Shown here piece after piece: positions 45,339-58,100 of a stretch of 64,000 bases of DNA (positions within the stretch are counted from its first letter, which is position 1; every line of letters starts with the position of its first letter). Source of the stretch: Rhytidiadelphus loreus (taxonomy: Eukaryota; Streptophyta; Bryopsida; Hypnales; Hylocomiaceae). The stretch spans positions 39,248,935 to 39,312,934 of the forward strand of contig OX344764.1 of assembly GCA_947034895.1 (NCBI GenBank), read 5' to 3'. The translations under genes were made by a program, and so were the position numbers. The notes below the pieces were generated by a model. It saw only the letters and a list, made by a program, of their open reading frames with translations, was not told the origin of the DNA and searched no databases.

Positions 45339-48300
45339 CTAAACCTGCATCAACAAGGAGCGCTCATAATCATCCAAGGCCACTGCATCTTGCAAATGAC
45401 GTAATAGTTCCCAAGTGGGCTTGGGTTAGCCAAGCCATTTCACAAGTAATTGCCAACTACGTCCTTGGTGCCGATGTCGCAATACCCGTTCAACTGCGTA
45501 CTCGCCGTCATTATCAGTTGTGGTATCTGAAGGATCTAGTGGATTGTGCAAAACAATACCAGGCTCATTATCATGTGCCAATTGAGAAGGCAAAGGATCT
45601 GCTCCTGCCTTCTTAACCAAACTCACATGGAAAACAGGATGAATACTGGGAGGAGTATTCAAACGAACCGCATGTGTACCAACACATTCAAGCACGCAAT
45701 AAGGAAGGGCAATCCAATCGAGCTTCTTGATCAGCCGTGTTGTATTGATGTTCTTCAATTTCAACCAGACACGGTCATCCGGACGAAAGACTTCGGCCAC
45801 AGAACGTCGTGCATTAGATTGACATTCTTGATTTTCTTACGCAATCGTCATTGTTGTTTTCGCCATATCAATACTATGACTCCATTGCTCAACAAGCTTA
45901 CGTCCCTTCTCCGCCGGTGATAAGGAAGATCCTTGCTCCTCAGCTATGGTAAAATCCATGAGAGATTGATGAAAGTCGTGAGTCATAAAAAATGTTGACA
46001 TACCTGTGGACTGCATCACCCGATTATTCAATGTCATCATTGCTATTGGCAACTGAAGAGCCCAATCATCTTGTTCAAATGTAGTGAAGATGCGAAGGTA
46101 TGTCTCAAGCTCTTGATTGGCACGCTCCGTTGCATCGTCCATCTCTAGATGAAAGGCTGTCGACCATCTCCGTGTGATCTTCAGCAATCGGCACACTTCT
46201 CCCCATATCATACTCATAAATTGACTTCCGCGGTCGGAAACAATTGCGGTCGGTAGTCCATGATGTTGAAAAACTTGCTCTAAGAGTTTTTGAGCCACAT
46301 CAATAGCACGAATTTCCTGCATTGGCACAACAATGATGGATTTGGACAAACGGTCCGTCACAACTAAGATATTCGTATAAGTGTTACTTGGTGCCAAGCC
46401 GGTAATAAAGTCGATGAAAAGTTCCGTCCATATCCGTGCAGGAATTGGCAAAGGTTTTAATAAACCTTGCTTTTGCTCACGCCAAATCTTAGATTTTCCA
46501 CAGACATTACAATTTTGTACAAATCTTCAAACGTCTTGAGTCATTCTAGGCCACGTATATTCGCGTGCGAGCAAGTCTCGTGTTCCTTCACGACCTGGAT
46601 GTCCAGCCAATGGTGAGTCATGAATAGACTGAATCAATCGTGTTCGAAGTGGTTCGTACGCCGGTATCCATATTCGTCCACGCCAACGTAGCCGATGGGC
46701 TCCATCTACAGAGCATTCACTAATTGTGATCGGTAGGCCCCATTCTTTTGGTAGTCGGCGTTCGCCATCCATAACAGCCTTTCGCATCTTCCAATATCGA
46801 TGATTCGTTTTGAGTCCAGCATCCCACAATGCAATCATCTCTGCGTTTGCAAATGGACATATGGGACGTGGTGTCATCATTGACTCCGTAGCCGCGATTT
46901 CCTTTTTCGAATCCACATCGCCATCTTTTATCCATGCGGATTTTGCAACCACTTTCAAAGCGTTACCATCTCCTTCCAATAGTTGATGATGTCGGTTCAT
47001 GATCCGATCATCATTCATATCGTTGGGAGTGTCTTGTTCGCGACGAGAAAGTGCGTCTGATTGAACTTGCTCTCTTCCAGGTTTATGCACTATCTCAAAG
47101 CTAAAGTCATTCAACTCATAAGTCCAACGCATTTGCCGCTCTCCCAGATGTTGCTTCTTTCGGAAATAAGCCAAATTACGATGGTCCGACCATACCTCAA
47201 AATGTTGTCTAGTAAGCTCCGTACGCCATTGACGAATGCAACGAACAATTGCTAACATCTCCTTGTCATGAATTGGATAGTTGGATTCAGCTGAACTGTG
47301 TTTCTTCGAAAAATAAGCAACCGCATGCCAAAGTCCATCCACCTTCTGTATCAAAGTGCCACCAACCGCATATCCAGAGGAATCACATTCAATTGTTGTT
47401 TCCAATCCTGGGGTCCATTTTGCTAATACTGGCGCATTTACCAAAGCTTCCTTCACCCGATCAAATGCAAGTTGACAATCCGATGTCCAATTGAAAGGTT
47501 GGTCTTTTCGTGTCAATCGAGTAAGTGGTTCTGCAATATTCGCGTATCCATCTATAAATTGTCGATAATAATTGCAAAAGCCCAAAAAACCACGGACTCC
47601 TTTCACCTTCTTTGGCGGCTCCCATTTCCGAATGGCTTCAAGTTTCTCCGGGTCAACCCGCAATCCCTTACCAGTTTCCACCAGATATCCAAGATACTTA
47701 ATGATACTAGCTTCAAACTTACTTTTATCAAAATCAAGTTGAAGCCCTGCGTCAGCAAGTTTGCAAATGATCCTAAGCACAGCGTTGCGGTGTTCTTTTC
47801 GTGTATCACTATAAATGACCACGTCATCTAAATATGCAGAACAACATACATCTAGTTCGTCTCGAAGTACCCAGTTGATGTATTGCTGAAATGTTGCGGG
47901 TGCACCAGTGAGCCCAAATGGCGTGACTAACCACTCGTATAGACCAAAACGTGTGTTGAACGCCGTCTTCCACTCATCACCTTCTTTAACTCGTATTCGA
48001 TGAAATGCAGAGATGACATCAACCTTTGAGATGTACTTGGCTGTAGCAATAGTCCTCAATGTCTCGTCAGTGCGCGGGATCGGATAGCTGTCCTTTCGAC
48101 TTATCTCGTTCAATCGACGATAATCAACACAAAATTGTAATTCTCCACCAGGTTTCTTAACAAATATCACTGGGGCTGCTGTAGGCGAATTGCTTACACA
48201 AATGAAGCCGTTGTCCAACAGTTCCGTAAGAGTCTTGCGTAGTACCAATAGCTGATCCTTGGACATTTGGTAGAATGATACTACCATCAACTGCGCTTTT

Positions 48301-48692
48301 GCCTCCATCCTAGTGAACAAATACGCCACTTGGTCTTGGGGTGTCCCGAGTACTGTCCCATCAATTCGAAGCTTGTTATCAGCTTCGACCTTCCACATCG
48401 GGTAGCTCTTCCGACTACCATCGAAGTTCGAGATGTCCGGCAATCGTTTACGCAATGCAGGAGTAGTAACTCCATACTGCTGTTGTTGCAAAGATTGCGA
48501 CATCATCTGTGACGAAGATGGACCTCCCAATTGCTTTTCAGCTTGTTGTGAAGCAGCAAGTTCTGAACGCAACCTCATAATCTCCCGTCGATAGTCCTCC
48601 GCCATATATTCTTCTTGCTGCTGCTGCTGCTGCAAGATCTCCTCGTTGGAAAGCGCGCTGTCCCCCATCTCCAAAAAGTAGACATGCCTCAA
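45339..48692 (-). pseudogene. Gypsy polyprotein (gag-RT-RNaseH-IN-chromodomain), 3 stops
   Basis: Frame 48692-46527 starts with a Gln-rich coiled-coil-like leader and a short gag piece (PMWKVEADNKLRIDG), then jumps straight to reverse transcriptase (ICVSNSPTAAPVIFVKKPGG, FGLTGAPATFQ, catalytic YLDD), RNase H (ECDSSGYAVGG, HDKEMLAIV) and the integrase H-H finger. A TGA sits just before the C-C half (NCNVC). Integrase continues at 46451-45837 with D (FIDFITGL), D (VSDRGSQF) and E (TERANQ) all in place, then a TAA. The tail 45800-45426 has the post-integrase RPDDRVWLKL motif, HPVFHVSLVKK and a chromodomain (VERVLRHR, LLVKWLG) cut by a TAA; the same frame stays open to 45339. No protease and no zinc knuckle. 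Confidence 0.9.
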
Positions 48693-48863
48693 CCAACGTC
48701 TTCAAGCTTCGCAAAGCTTTCCTTTGTGTCCCAGTTCTGTAGTCGTCTCCTATCGTTACTACGAGGGTGGATAAAGTCCTCAATCAACTCGTCCAAGTTT
48801 TGCCGTTTGAAAAGCAAGGGTGGATTAAGCCCCTTCAAAGAGAGAGAGGGAATTTCTGGATTA

Positions 48864-49087
48864 TGTAAGAGTATAGATGTCAAAACAAACATATACTACT
48901 GAGTAAAATATAATATTAATCCAGAAATTAAGTTTACAATGAATAAGTATTTACTTATATATTAATCTCTAAAAGTAAAAGTTCTTTTACTTTAAGTTCT
49001 ATCTTTGAACTGAAGTTATCCTAGACTAGCAAGTTCCTAGACTAGCGAGTGTACATCCGAGCTTCTAACTGGGCTTAGCCCATGACA
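48864..49087 (-). repeat. 5' LTR of the gypsy element
   Basis: 224 bp, TG...CA ends; the site just inside it (minus strand, ATCCAGAAATTCCC) is where a tRNA primer-binding site should lie, but it is not the usual initiator-Met type and I cannot assign the tRNA. Confidence 0.92.
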
Positions 49088-49160
49088 ACAGGGCTTGATT
49101 GATTTCGATTAAAATTCAACAAAGTGGTCTCCTTAGTCTTTTAGAAGTTAAGCAACACAT

Positions 49161-49441
49161 CATTAGATGAAATCCGGAGGGGCTGGAGGGCCGTTTAAGG
49201 CCTATTCCCAGCTCCGTTCCCCCCGGTCTCATTGAACGCCAATGTCAGATATTTTTTTTTTTCAAAAAAGAAAAAGAAAATTTTAAAATTTTAAAAATCC
49301 TTAAAATGAAAACAAAGTTAAATTTTATTTTATTCAAAAAAAGTGACCTGGCAGTCTCTTGGCCAAGTCAGTGCAGCTTGCAAATAGCAGATTTCGAGAT
49401 GGGAATCACAGCCCTCCAGAGCAGCAAAAAAACATGTAATG
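49161..49441. mobile_element. CATTAGATG-family MITE, copy 3
   Basis: Begins CATTAGATGAAATCCGG and ends CATGTAATG. Shares GGAGGGCCGTTTAAGGCC and CCCCCCGGTCTCATTGAACG with the copies at 36675 and 38939. Confidence 0.72.
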
Positions 49442-49477
49442 TGTTATAAATATATAAAAAACTACTATGACTTCAAC

Positions 49478-51320
49478 TTAACCCCTAAATGACCAAACAT
49501 TCAAATTTCAAACAATAGATGAATCTTGAGATGAATGCAAGCAAGTCTTAAGCACATAAAATCTTTATTTTTTCATCCATCTACATATATGTAGATTTTT
49601 GTATTAGTTCTTTTATATTTATACAATGTAAATTTTCACAATTTCTTTTTGCAACTCTTCTATAGTTTAAAGGATATAAGTATATCTAACTCTAAAACTA
49701 GCTTTTTCAATTTAAAAAAGACCCTTAAAAAAACTTTAATGAATAAGTAAAATAAAAATATCAAAAATCACCGTAATTAAAACTGAACATTTTAAATAAA
49801 ATGGAAAAAAAAATCTTGTGAAAATTAAAAATATTCATTTTATAGTAATTTTTCTAAAGAATTTTCAATTTTTGGTTTCAAAATTTATTGTAAAATATTG
49901 GTTAGTATAGTAGCATGGATTTGGTGTGGATCATGTTTTACAACTTTTGTTTACAAGTTGTCGTTAAATTATTATTCCAAGCTCTATTTTATGACACATC
50001 TCTACAAATTTGGAAATTTGGACTATTCCTTGTCTTTCAAGGGTTTCAAATGAAGTTCATATTCTATCAATGAAACTATATACAAAAACTTGATGAAAAA
50101 ATGCATTTCCTTATTTGCAATCTTTGTTTATTTTTATCTAAAGGATATAAAACATCCTAGTCAATTTTATTGGATTAGTATCATATTCACTAGTATCACC
50201 TTCTTCTTACCAAACTTTAAAAAATGGGTGTACTTATTTAAATTCTCATTCTTACACTATCATAGGCTCATAAATTTACACGCAATGTGATATCAAGGAA
50301 TTTGATAGTGATAAAAGGGTCCTAGACCATCCTTTCAAAGACTCTTCTAAGAAGGGTATAAAAACTAGGATGGGAGGACCCAATAGAATATGTCCTAGAT
50401 AGTAGCCATACTTCCAATTTTCAAAGTTCAAAATACAAAATTTCCCTTGATTCCTCCCTTTTGGCTTCAATGAACCAACAACCTTATCATTATCCATTAA
50501 TGATTTCCACATAAACCTAAGGACCCATGTCTCTTATGCACTCATACTATGCATGAAATAATAAGAAATCAACATATGCATACAAATTAGGCTGATACTT
50601 TTTGTAAAATTGTAAGATTTTTTATTTGATACATCACTCGTACCTTTAGGATATCTAAGAAAGAGACACCACCTTCTAATACCTACACAAATCAAATCAT
50701 TTATCCAAGTTATACATTATATATATCAAATTTTTATCATGTATATTTAGTAAAAAATAGTAAGGGCAAAAATTATTGATGCTTTATAATTTAGGAAGGG
50801 CAAAGTCTAGGTTAAAATGTCATTTTGAAGGGCAATTTTTTGGATCGAACTTCATGAAGAAGGGCTAAGGTACCCTTCCGATTTAACTTTGGAACACTCG
50901 GTTGGTTATCATGAAAGTCATTCTTTTCAATAGTATAATGTGAATCATTTGCTTAAAAGAAATCCAAGAGTACTTATTAGAGGTCAAACTACTACGCAAG
51001 ACCTCTCTTTTTGCACTAAATTCCAAAGATTAACATCAACACTCAATTTGCCTTGTATAGTAAGATTCTTTGTCATCCATCAAACACTTAGTATCAAGAA
51101 CAATTGTTTGTAAAATAGATAATTGGAAATTTGGAAAAAATTCTACACTATTGATTTTGAATTGATCTTTTCGAAATTTTGACACACATTCCCATACTAA
51201 TTACATAGAGTTCAGCACAATTGAATTTTTTTTTTTACCTTCTTTTTCATATTTCCTCCATGCACTAGAAAGTGACAATTATTGACAGTTTTTAATTGAA
51301 ACATACCCCAGTAGGGTTAA
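49478..51320. mobile_element. Possible long or composite TTAA element
   Basis: TTAA-CCCCTAAATGACCAAAC at the left and CCCCAGTAGGG-TTAA at the right could bound an 1843-bp element. The right ~220 bp matches the right end of the 11010-11592 copy. The interior is AT-rich and non-coding, and the two ends may belong to different copies. Confidence 0.35.
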
Positions 51321-52118
51321 TTTCACTTTTATAAGAAACACTACATTGTCACAACGATACAAATCTCCACATAATCATGTGCACTTTGAGCACACCTTGA
51401 AGATGATCGAAGTTTTTTCAGAATTTGGATTTTGAGTGAATTCCAAGTACCCTACCGACAGCGGTCACCACAACCTACAGTGAGTTTCTTCATGTCATTT
51501 TTCATTCCAGTATTATTTAACGATACTAAATTTTCAAAAAAGGAAATATCGTAAGTGCCAAAGCCAATCAACTGTACAAAAGAATTCTTGAACCCGTCTT
51601 CAAAATGTGCAGGGAAGCACACATGCTGGTAAGCAGTTTGCCAACGTATCCCAAGCACCTCAACTTCTTCGGTAGTAGTATCTGTGTAGGATTACAGGAC
51701 ACATGTTAGCCTGTTGGACAATTCGTATGCAAAGTTGTAGAAACAGAGCCATCGTAACACATCTTCAAGAAATCTTAGCAACTGAAAATCCAATCAGACC
51801 TCTTTAATATGACCACCTCTGAAATGACATTATGAAATACCATTTGTCACAATATCATTGATTCTAACACACATCACATTAAAACTATGTCATGGATAAT
51901 ATTTTGGGACTTCAAGCAATCTGATTAAACCAGTTGGGGAGCAACAAAATTACACTCAACACTTTCTAACTCCACACTGTCATTGCACTCTCCGTATATC
52001 TTGAGAATCTGCCATGTTCTGAACACGTCACAAAAGCTCATTTTTCTACACAAGGGAGAGCACAATTAGATAGGTTGAGTGTCTGTTGTTCGATGCACAG
52101 AGCCAAGTTCATATTAGC
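51321..52118. other. Downstream of CHR10; exon-like ORF
   Basis: Presumed 3' flank of the minus-strand remodeler gene. A 68-codon minus frame at 51452-51658 (extendable to an AG acceptor near 51683) contains VEVLGIRWQTAYQ, vaguely like a frame in CHR10 intron 16 ([12 protein letters not shown] at about 52480). It may be an alternative terminal exon or 3' UTR; not resolved. Confidence 0.3.
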
Positions 52119-55100
52119 TTACACATAGAAAGGGACATCGTAGCTGGTTGCATATTTGCGAAGAAGACGCTCCACTGAGTACCAATCGTTCGTTCCTTGT
52201 GCACCACGAGACCCAATTCTTGGCACATGCACAGAGGCTGTGAAAAACACATGGATTACAATCAAAGACAATGCATCCAAACTTCTTTTGTCACACCTTC
52301 TCTAATATCATTTCCTCTATTCTCTAACCAAACACTAGAGAACAGACATACTAAGTGCAAACCTCACTCTAATCTTCACATTTTGCTATGCTACAAGAAG
52401 TGGCATGTACCCTACATGAGATAATAAGGAGTTTGACAAGTGCGGAAAGGGTTGTAGACCACTTTCCTGACTCCAAGAACCTCAATGTCAATTTTACATG
52501 CAACACTTTTGACTGTTGCAATGACCCAGAACTGCATGTACTTTGAAACAGTAGTTAGTAAGGAGATAATTGGTTTTTGGTTGCCTACAAGTCTGTGATC
52601 TGTGCCTAAATTACGCATTTCTGGAATATGAGAGGGATTATTTTAGATTGGATATAATGTAGAGTACCAGAGTGCGCCTTTGCTGCGGCCACAACTTTGC
52701 GGAGACATGTTTCGAAGGCAGACATGGAAATGTCACTGCGAGGGACCTTTCTCCTGCGGTCATACGTTTGGATAACTGCTACTCCTACAAATCTTAGGGC
52801 TCCTACATTGACAACAGCAGTTGCATCAGTACCAGACAAGAAACCCTCAACTCCATTAAACCCTAAGTGCTCAAATGACCAAAGTGTCTGCTTTCTGAAG
52901 GAACTGAGAAATAAATCATACAATAAGTTTGAAGGAAGGCATCAATAGAAAGAAGAAATCATGCCTACATATGTTTTGAACGTTCCTGCAATGGTCTGTT
53001 GACTTTCAAAGTAAACTTACTAAATTCAGCTTGGAGAAATTATTAGAAGGTATTCTCGGTATGAGCAGGAAAGAGGCACACCAGATACGGGAACAAGGTG
53101 CAAATCGCTAAGGTGCAAATCATCAGCTTCGTGAGCTGCTTCGTAGACTTGTGGAACCTTATAAGAAAGTCGGGCAACAGCACTGAACATTCCTCCGCTG
53201 CCCCATGTTCCAGAATTATCAACGAATCTGACCACACAGCAACCACGTATTATCAGACCAGTAGAATTTGTGAGCAAAACGGATAATTCAAGAATACTAG
53301 AACATTGCCATGAGTACAACAAGGAGACTCGTTTCAAGCGCGGGAGCTATTTACAGCAGACCAAAATTTTCATGATACGTAATGCATTCTCAATAGAATA
53401 TAGCACAATTTCCATCAATCACCAATGGAAAACCTACCCAAAAAAGAATTCTAAAAAACCTAGCCATTACTATAGAAACTACCGTAAATGGCATTACAAT
53501 TAGCAAGGTTAAACGTGGCTAGGCCTTCCAGAATAACTCCGGGGGGGGTGAGAGGATTCTAATAGTGAATCTTGTCACGCGTCTTGCTGGAGGTCTTCCA
53601 GTCGACAAACATGTTTTTGATTGGAGAATATCACTTGACATAAGAAAATGGAAGGAATAGTGCAATATCAATGAGAAGCCGAAATGAAACAGAGCACAAA
53701 GTGATATGAAGTATACGATAGTATGATGCAGGGCTCGTCTGGGCTCGTTGTCACAGGTTTTGTGCAGTCACCGATTACGAAATGAATATCGTTGCCCGAA
53801 TCGTCATCCGAGGAATCTGGCAGGAGCCCATCTCCGGGGTCGTCTATGGCCAATGAATGGTATCCAAGTGATTGCCAATTTTTATGTTTCTTATCTTCGG
53901 CTTTCTGCCTCTTCTGAGCCCTCAATTTTTCCTGATCTTCGTCAGTTCCCGAAGCAGATGCTCCTCCTTTACGTGATCGCCGAGTGCCAAGTTCATTTCC
54001 CTTATTTGTATTCGCATCTACAGCCCAAGATTCCAGTAAGGCTTTATCAGCTAGCTGCACAAACCCACAGAAATTTTAGTACATCCTTATCTGAATTCAG
54101 TAACAGTTATATGTCAAGAGAAAAATTTGCAAACAACTAATGTCACTTGGAAGGCGAGGATAGAAACTTCTGATCAATAAAATAAGTTAGATCACTGGTA
54201 GTCAGTATCCAGAAGAAAACAAAAGCACGCAGAGGGTTGTACGGGCTGGTGTACGAGACAGGAATAGGAGTTTATGATACAAAATCATTACACTACCAGA
54301 ATAGGAGTCTGGAACCTGATTCTCACCTTTGTGAAGTCATTGCCTTCAAAATTGTAGAAATTTTCAGCTTTATCATCTTGGGAATCCAAAGTCACGAGTC
54401 CGACATTGCCAAATTCAGTCGAATTTGACAAGGCAGAACCTGCTTTTCCACGCTGGGACAAAGCAGCATCCACGATGTCTCTCAGCTCAGAGTTTTCAGC
54501 TATCTCCATATCCTTGGAATCATCAGATTTGTGAAGTGTGTGAACCCCAAACATTATCATGGATCGCAGGTCTGTCGAGCCAGCACTTGCGGGTCCATGA
54601 GTTTCCAAGTCTACGTCATCCCGGCCAATCACATTGTAAGTAAGCTCCAGCTTTCTTTTGGCCCTCCTCATTATCACCTAGAATAGAACAAATGCAAACA
54701 AGCTTCCAAATATCAAAGCAGGAAAAAATTGTACAATTCCATCCGAACAAACAGAATGACAAACTTGAAGCTGAATATTCCAATGGAACCCCTTCAGACT
54801 ATATGAAAATGCACTGACAAGAATTTCCGTGGTGAGTATTTTCATAAGTGATGTGAAGAGATTAATATCAACCATTCAAGGCCACCATACCCTCCGCTTC
54901 TCTACAAAAATCAGACTCTCAGCGAAAAAAATGTCATTCATACAATCTACGATCAGTAACTGAATCCTTATTCGTTTAAAAGCCCTAATCTCAAGAACAC
55001 TGACCTCTTCGATAGTGTGAGGCGTAATCAGATTGATAGCCAGAACTGGTGACATCTGCCCCATTCTATGTGCTCGTTGTAATGCCTGCTTGTCAGCTTG

Positions 55101-58100
55101 AGGATTCCAGTCTTGCTCATAGAAGATAACCTGTGTCACGATGTCACGCCCATTGAGTGATTGCATATTGGATAAACCACATGCTATGACAAGGCATAGA
55201 GCATCTCCCCTTTGCAGTTATTATACCACATGTTACTGATCTTACGGGAATAAAACCTTCGAAGCAGCGAGAGAACTTACGGTATCAGCAGCAACGAGAT
55301 TCAAGCCAACGCCTCCTGCACGGGTAGTGAGCAAGAATACAAATGCGCTGCCAGGTTTAGAAGCACCACCACGTCTTGAGTGATCTGCACTAAAGCTGCG
55401 GACTGCGTCAAACCGCTCCTCTGCACGAATTGACCCATCGAGGCGTTCATAAGAAAAGCTCCTATACTCCAGGTAGTCCTGCGATTGAACCAGACAAATT
55501 AAAGACAGATAGAATGAAGAAAGAGGATCACATTGCAGGACAGATTAGGGGAATATGAACGAAGACAACTTCCCAGACAGAGTTATTCTAGAAAATCTAG
55601 CTGCGTTAACCCTGTCAGTTGTAACGCCGCTAGGTTCTCTTAAACACCTCTGGGGAGTGGATTCTCTACTAATACTCTAGAAAATTACAAGTCTGTTCAG
55701 GGACTATCCGAACAGTTTTCAAGCATCCACTTCTACGCCGGTTCAATCGAATGAAAGCTGTTCTATATAGATTCATACATGATGTGAGATGCACAAGAAC
55801 TTCAAATGAGGGTGGCAGAGTGTGTAAAACTTGAGCAAACCTGAAGAATGTCCAAGGTGCGAATCATTTGGGCAAAAATAAGAACACGATGGCCACCAGC
55901 ATGCAGCTTTTTTAGAATCATATCGAGTATCATGAGCTTTCCGCTGGCCTGGAGCAATTTAGAAGCTGCCAGTCATTGCAAAATATTCTCTGAATGAGAG
56001 CACCATGACTAAGAAAATCCATTGTTTCCACAGCAGATTGACTACCCATGAGACAAGCAAGTAGAATATCCCATTGTTTCATCAACTTCGATACTTCAGA
56101 AATCACCCAAGTAAACAGTATCGCGGTACTGATGCGGCACTGGAAGATTCAGACCAAGTGAAAAAGCTACAATATTCCTGGTGTCACTCAGACACCAGAC
56201 ATCAGCAGTACGAAAGATAATCGTACCTCAACAATGTGCTCACCCTCTTGAAATGGTTCTGGCTCAACGCCATCGAATAGATAAGGATGGCTACAAGCTT
56301 TTCTTAACTGCATAACCTGCAGAATCCAAACTCTTTGTATGAGAAAAGACCAACTGTGCTGCATGGTGACATACAAAAAAATTTACAGTATACGCATCTT
56401 CAATCTCAAACACTCACAATATTCTGCAATGACGTCGTTACTCCATTATTGTCACCAACAAGCTTTGGAGATTCCTTCTTCAGTACTGAAACATACACAT
56501 GCTTCTGAAGATTGGCCATGGATGCAAATCTGTCCATCACAAAAAGATATGCAAGTAGATGACGTCATTCACATCAAAATTTGGAAATATGAGGACACCG
56601 ATCAAGTCGGACATCCAATAATAGCCGGACCATCTAACATCCTTAAACATTTCAATCATCAGTGAGTTCATAGTCTTTCCTCGAAATTTGCGTCATTATA
56701 TTAAATTTTATCATTAACAACGAAAAATGTACACAACACTGCAGTGAAATACGCATATATCCTAACTCACATAGTTACTTCAGTGAGAGGGGGAAGGTCA
56801 AGAGCCTTTGAGTGCACAAGGGCAGCTTTGGTACGTCTCAACATAAAAACTTTGATAATTTCCCGTAGCGTGGCTAGACTTGAGTCTTCCTTATCAACAA
56901 CGTTGTCCGGATCTGCCATCACAAAAAAGAATGACTATAGTTTTACAGTACAGTGAAAGGCCGAATGCTAAAGCAAAAATGCACCTAAAACATGTTCCAC
57001 GTATTAAATATCCACGCATTACAAACCAAATTATTATGAACCGGACAATGTATGTGCACTCTCTACCTTTATGAGTAGCGGTGGCAGCTGGCCCCAAAGC
57101 ATCAAGAAATTCTTCAAGATCAGCAAAGATCAAAGGCATGCAAAAGTGTAGCAATGCCCAAAGCTCTGTGAGGTTGTTTTGCACTGGGGTTCCAGTGAGC
57201 AGTAAGCGCCGAGGTAACATATACTGCTCATCAAGAATTTTGTAAAGAACCTGCTCGTTGAATCATCACATGCCGGAATTAGAGACCTCTAGAGCATATG
57301 GTACAAGCTTGGAGAAAAATACTCCAAGTACATCTACAGAGCAAGAAAAAACTTCCAATCCAGCAATCAAGTACGCCTCAAACGGCAAAACCGCAAAAGC
57401 TATCGTGGGAGTCATACACTTTTGGCATTTTTAAGTCGGTGGGCTTCATCTATGATAGCATAGCGCCAGCGCATGCGACTCAAGAATGTTACATCAGCCA
57501 TCGCAAGCTCGTAGGTCGTTAGAAGAACATCAAACGGCAAGTCTGGATCTGCCTGCAAGACCTCCAAAAAGGGAACATGCCATTGAGTGAAGACAGGAGT
57601 AAGAAAAACTGAAAGCCTTGCTACGCGTCGAAACTCAAATACAAGGTGGACAAAAAGGCAACTTCTGGCCAACATCTTGATTGGATCTTTCACCCAACAG
57701 ACCCCGAACAGTCTGAACGAAGAGAAGACCACTTCCACCTTCTAAGAAATTGCAATTCAGAGACCAATCTCCCCAACGAAGCACACAACACAGGTACAAA
57801 AGCATTAACCCCTAAAGGACGGAGATTAAATGGTTTAAAATCACCAATTTGATTGACCACATTGTGAGAAATATAATTCAGACATACCTAAATTTTAAAT
57901 CACCAGAGTCAATAAGGAACATTGCATGTGTTGATCAAAAACTAAATCAAATCAAAATCAAAAGAACTAAATAAATATGACGCCCATTTTCATGGTGCTT
58001 TGGAGTTAAAAGAAGAACCTACACGAGCTGCTGGGGCCTGCACATTGACGTATTCACTGACTCTTTGGCGAAATCCTTCTCTCTCCTCCTTGTTTCCAAC

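Larger units (their letters stand above)
45061..49087 (-). mobile_element. Ty3/gypsy chromodomain retrotransposon, complete ends, disabled
   Basis: Two 224-bp LTRs (45061-45284 and 48864-49087) differ at only two sites and are flanked by the perfect 5-bp duplication ACAGG (45056-45060, 49088-49092). Transcription is on the minus strand, so the right LTR is 5'. A purine tract (GGAGGAGGAGACATA on the minus strand) precedes the 3' LTR. One reading frame runs from 48692 to 45339 through gag-like, reverse transcriptase, RNase H, integrase and chromodomain segments, interrupted by three in-frame stops. Protease and most of gag are missing. Confidence 0.93.
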
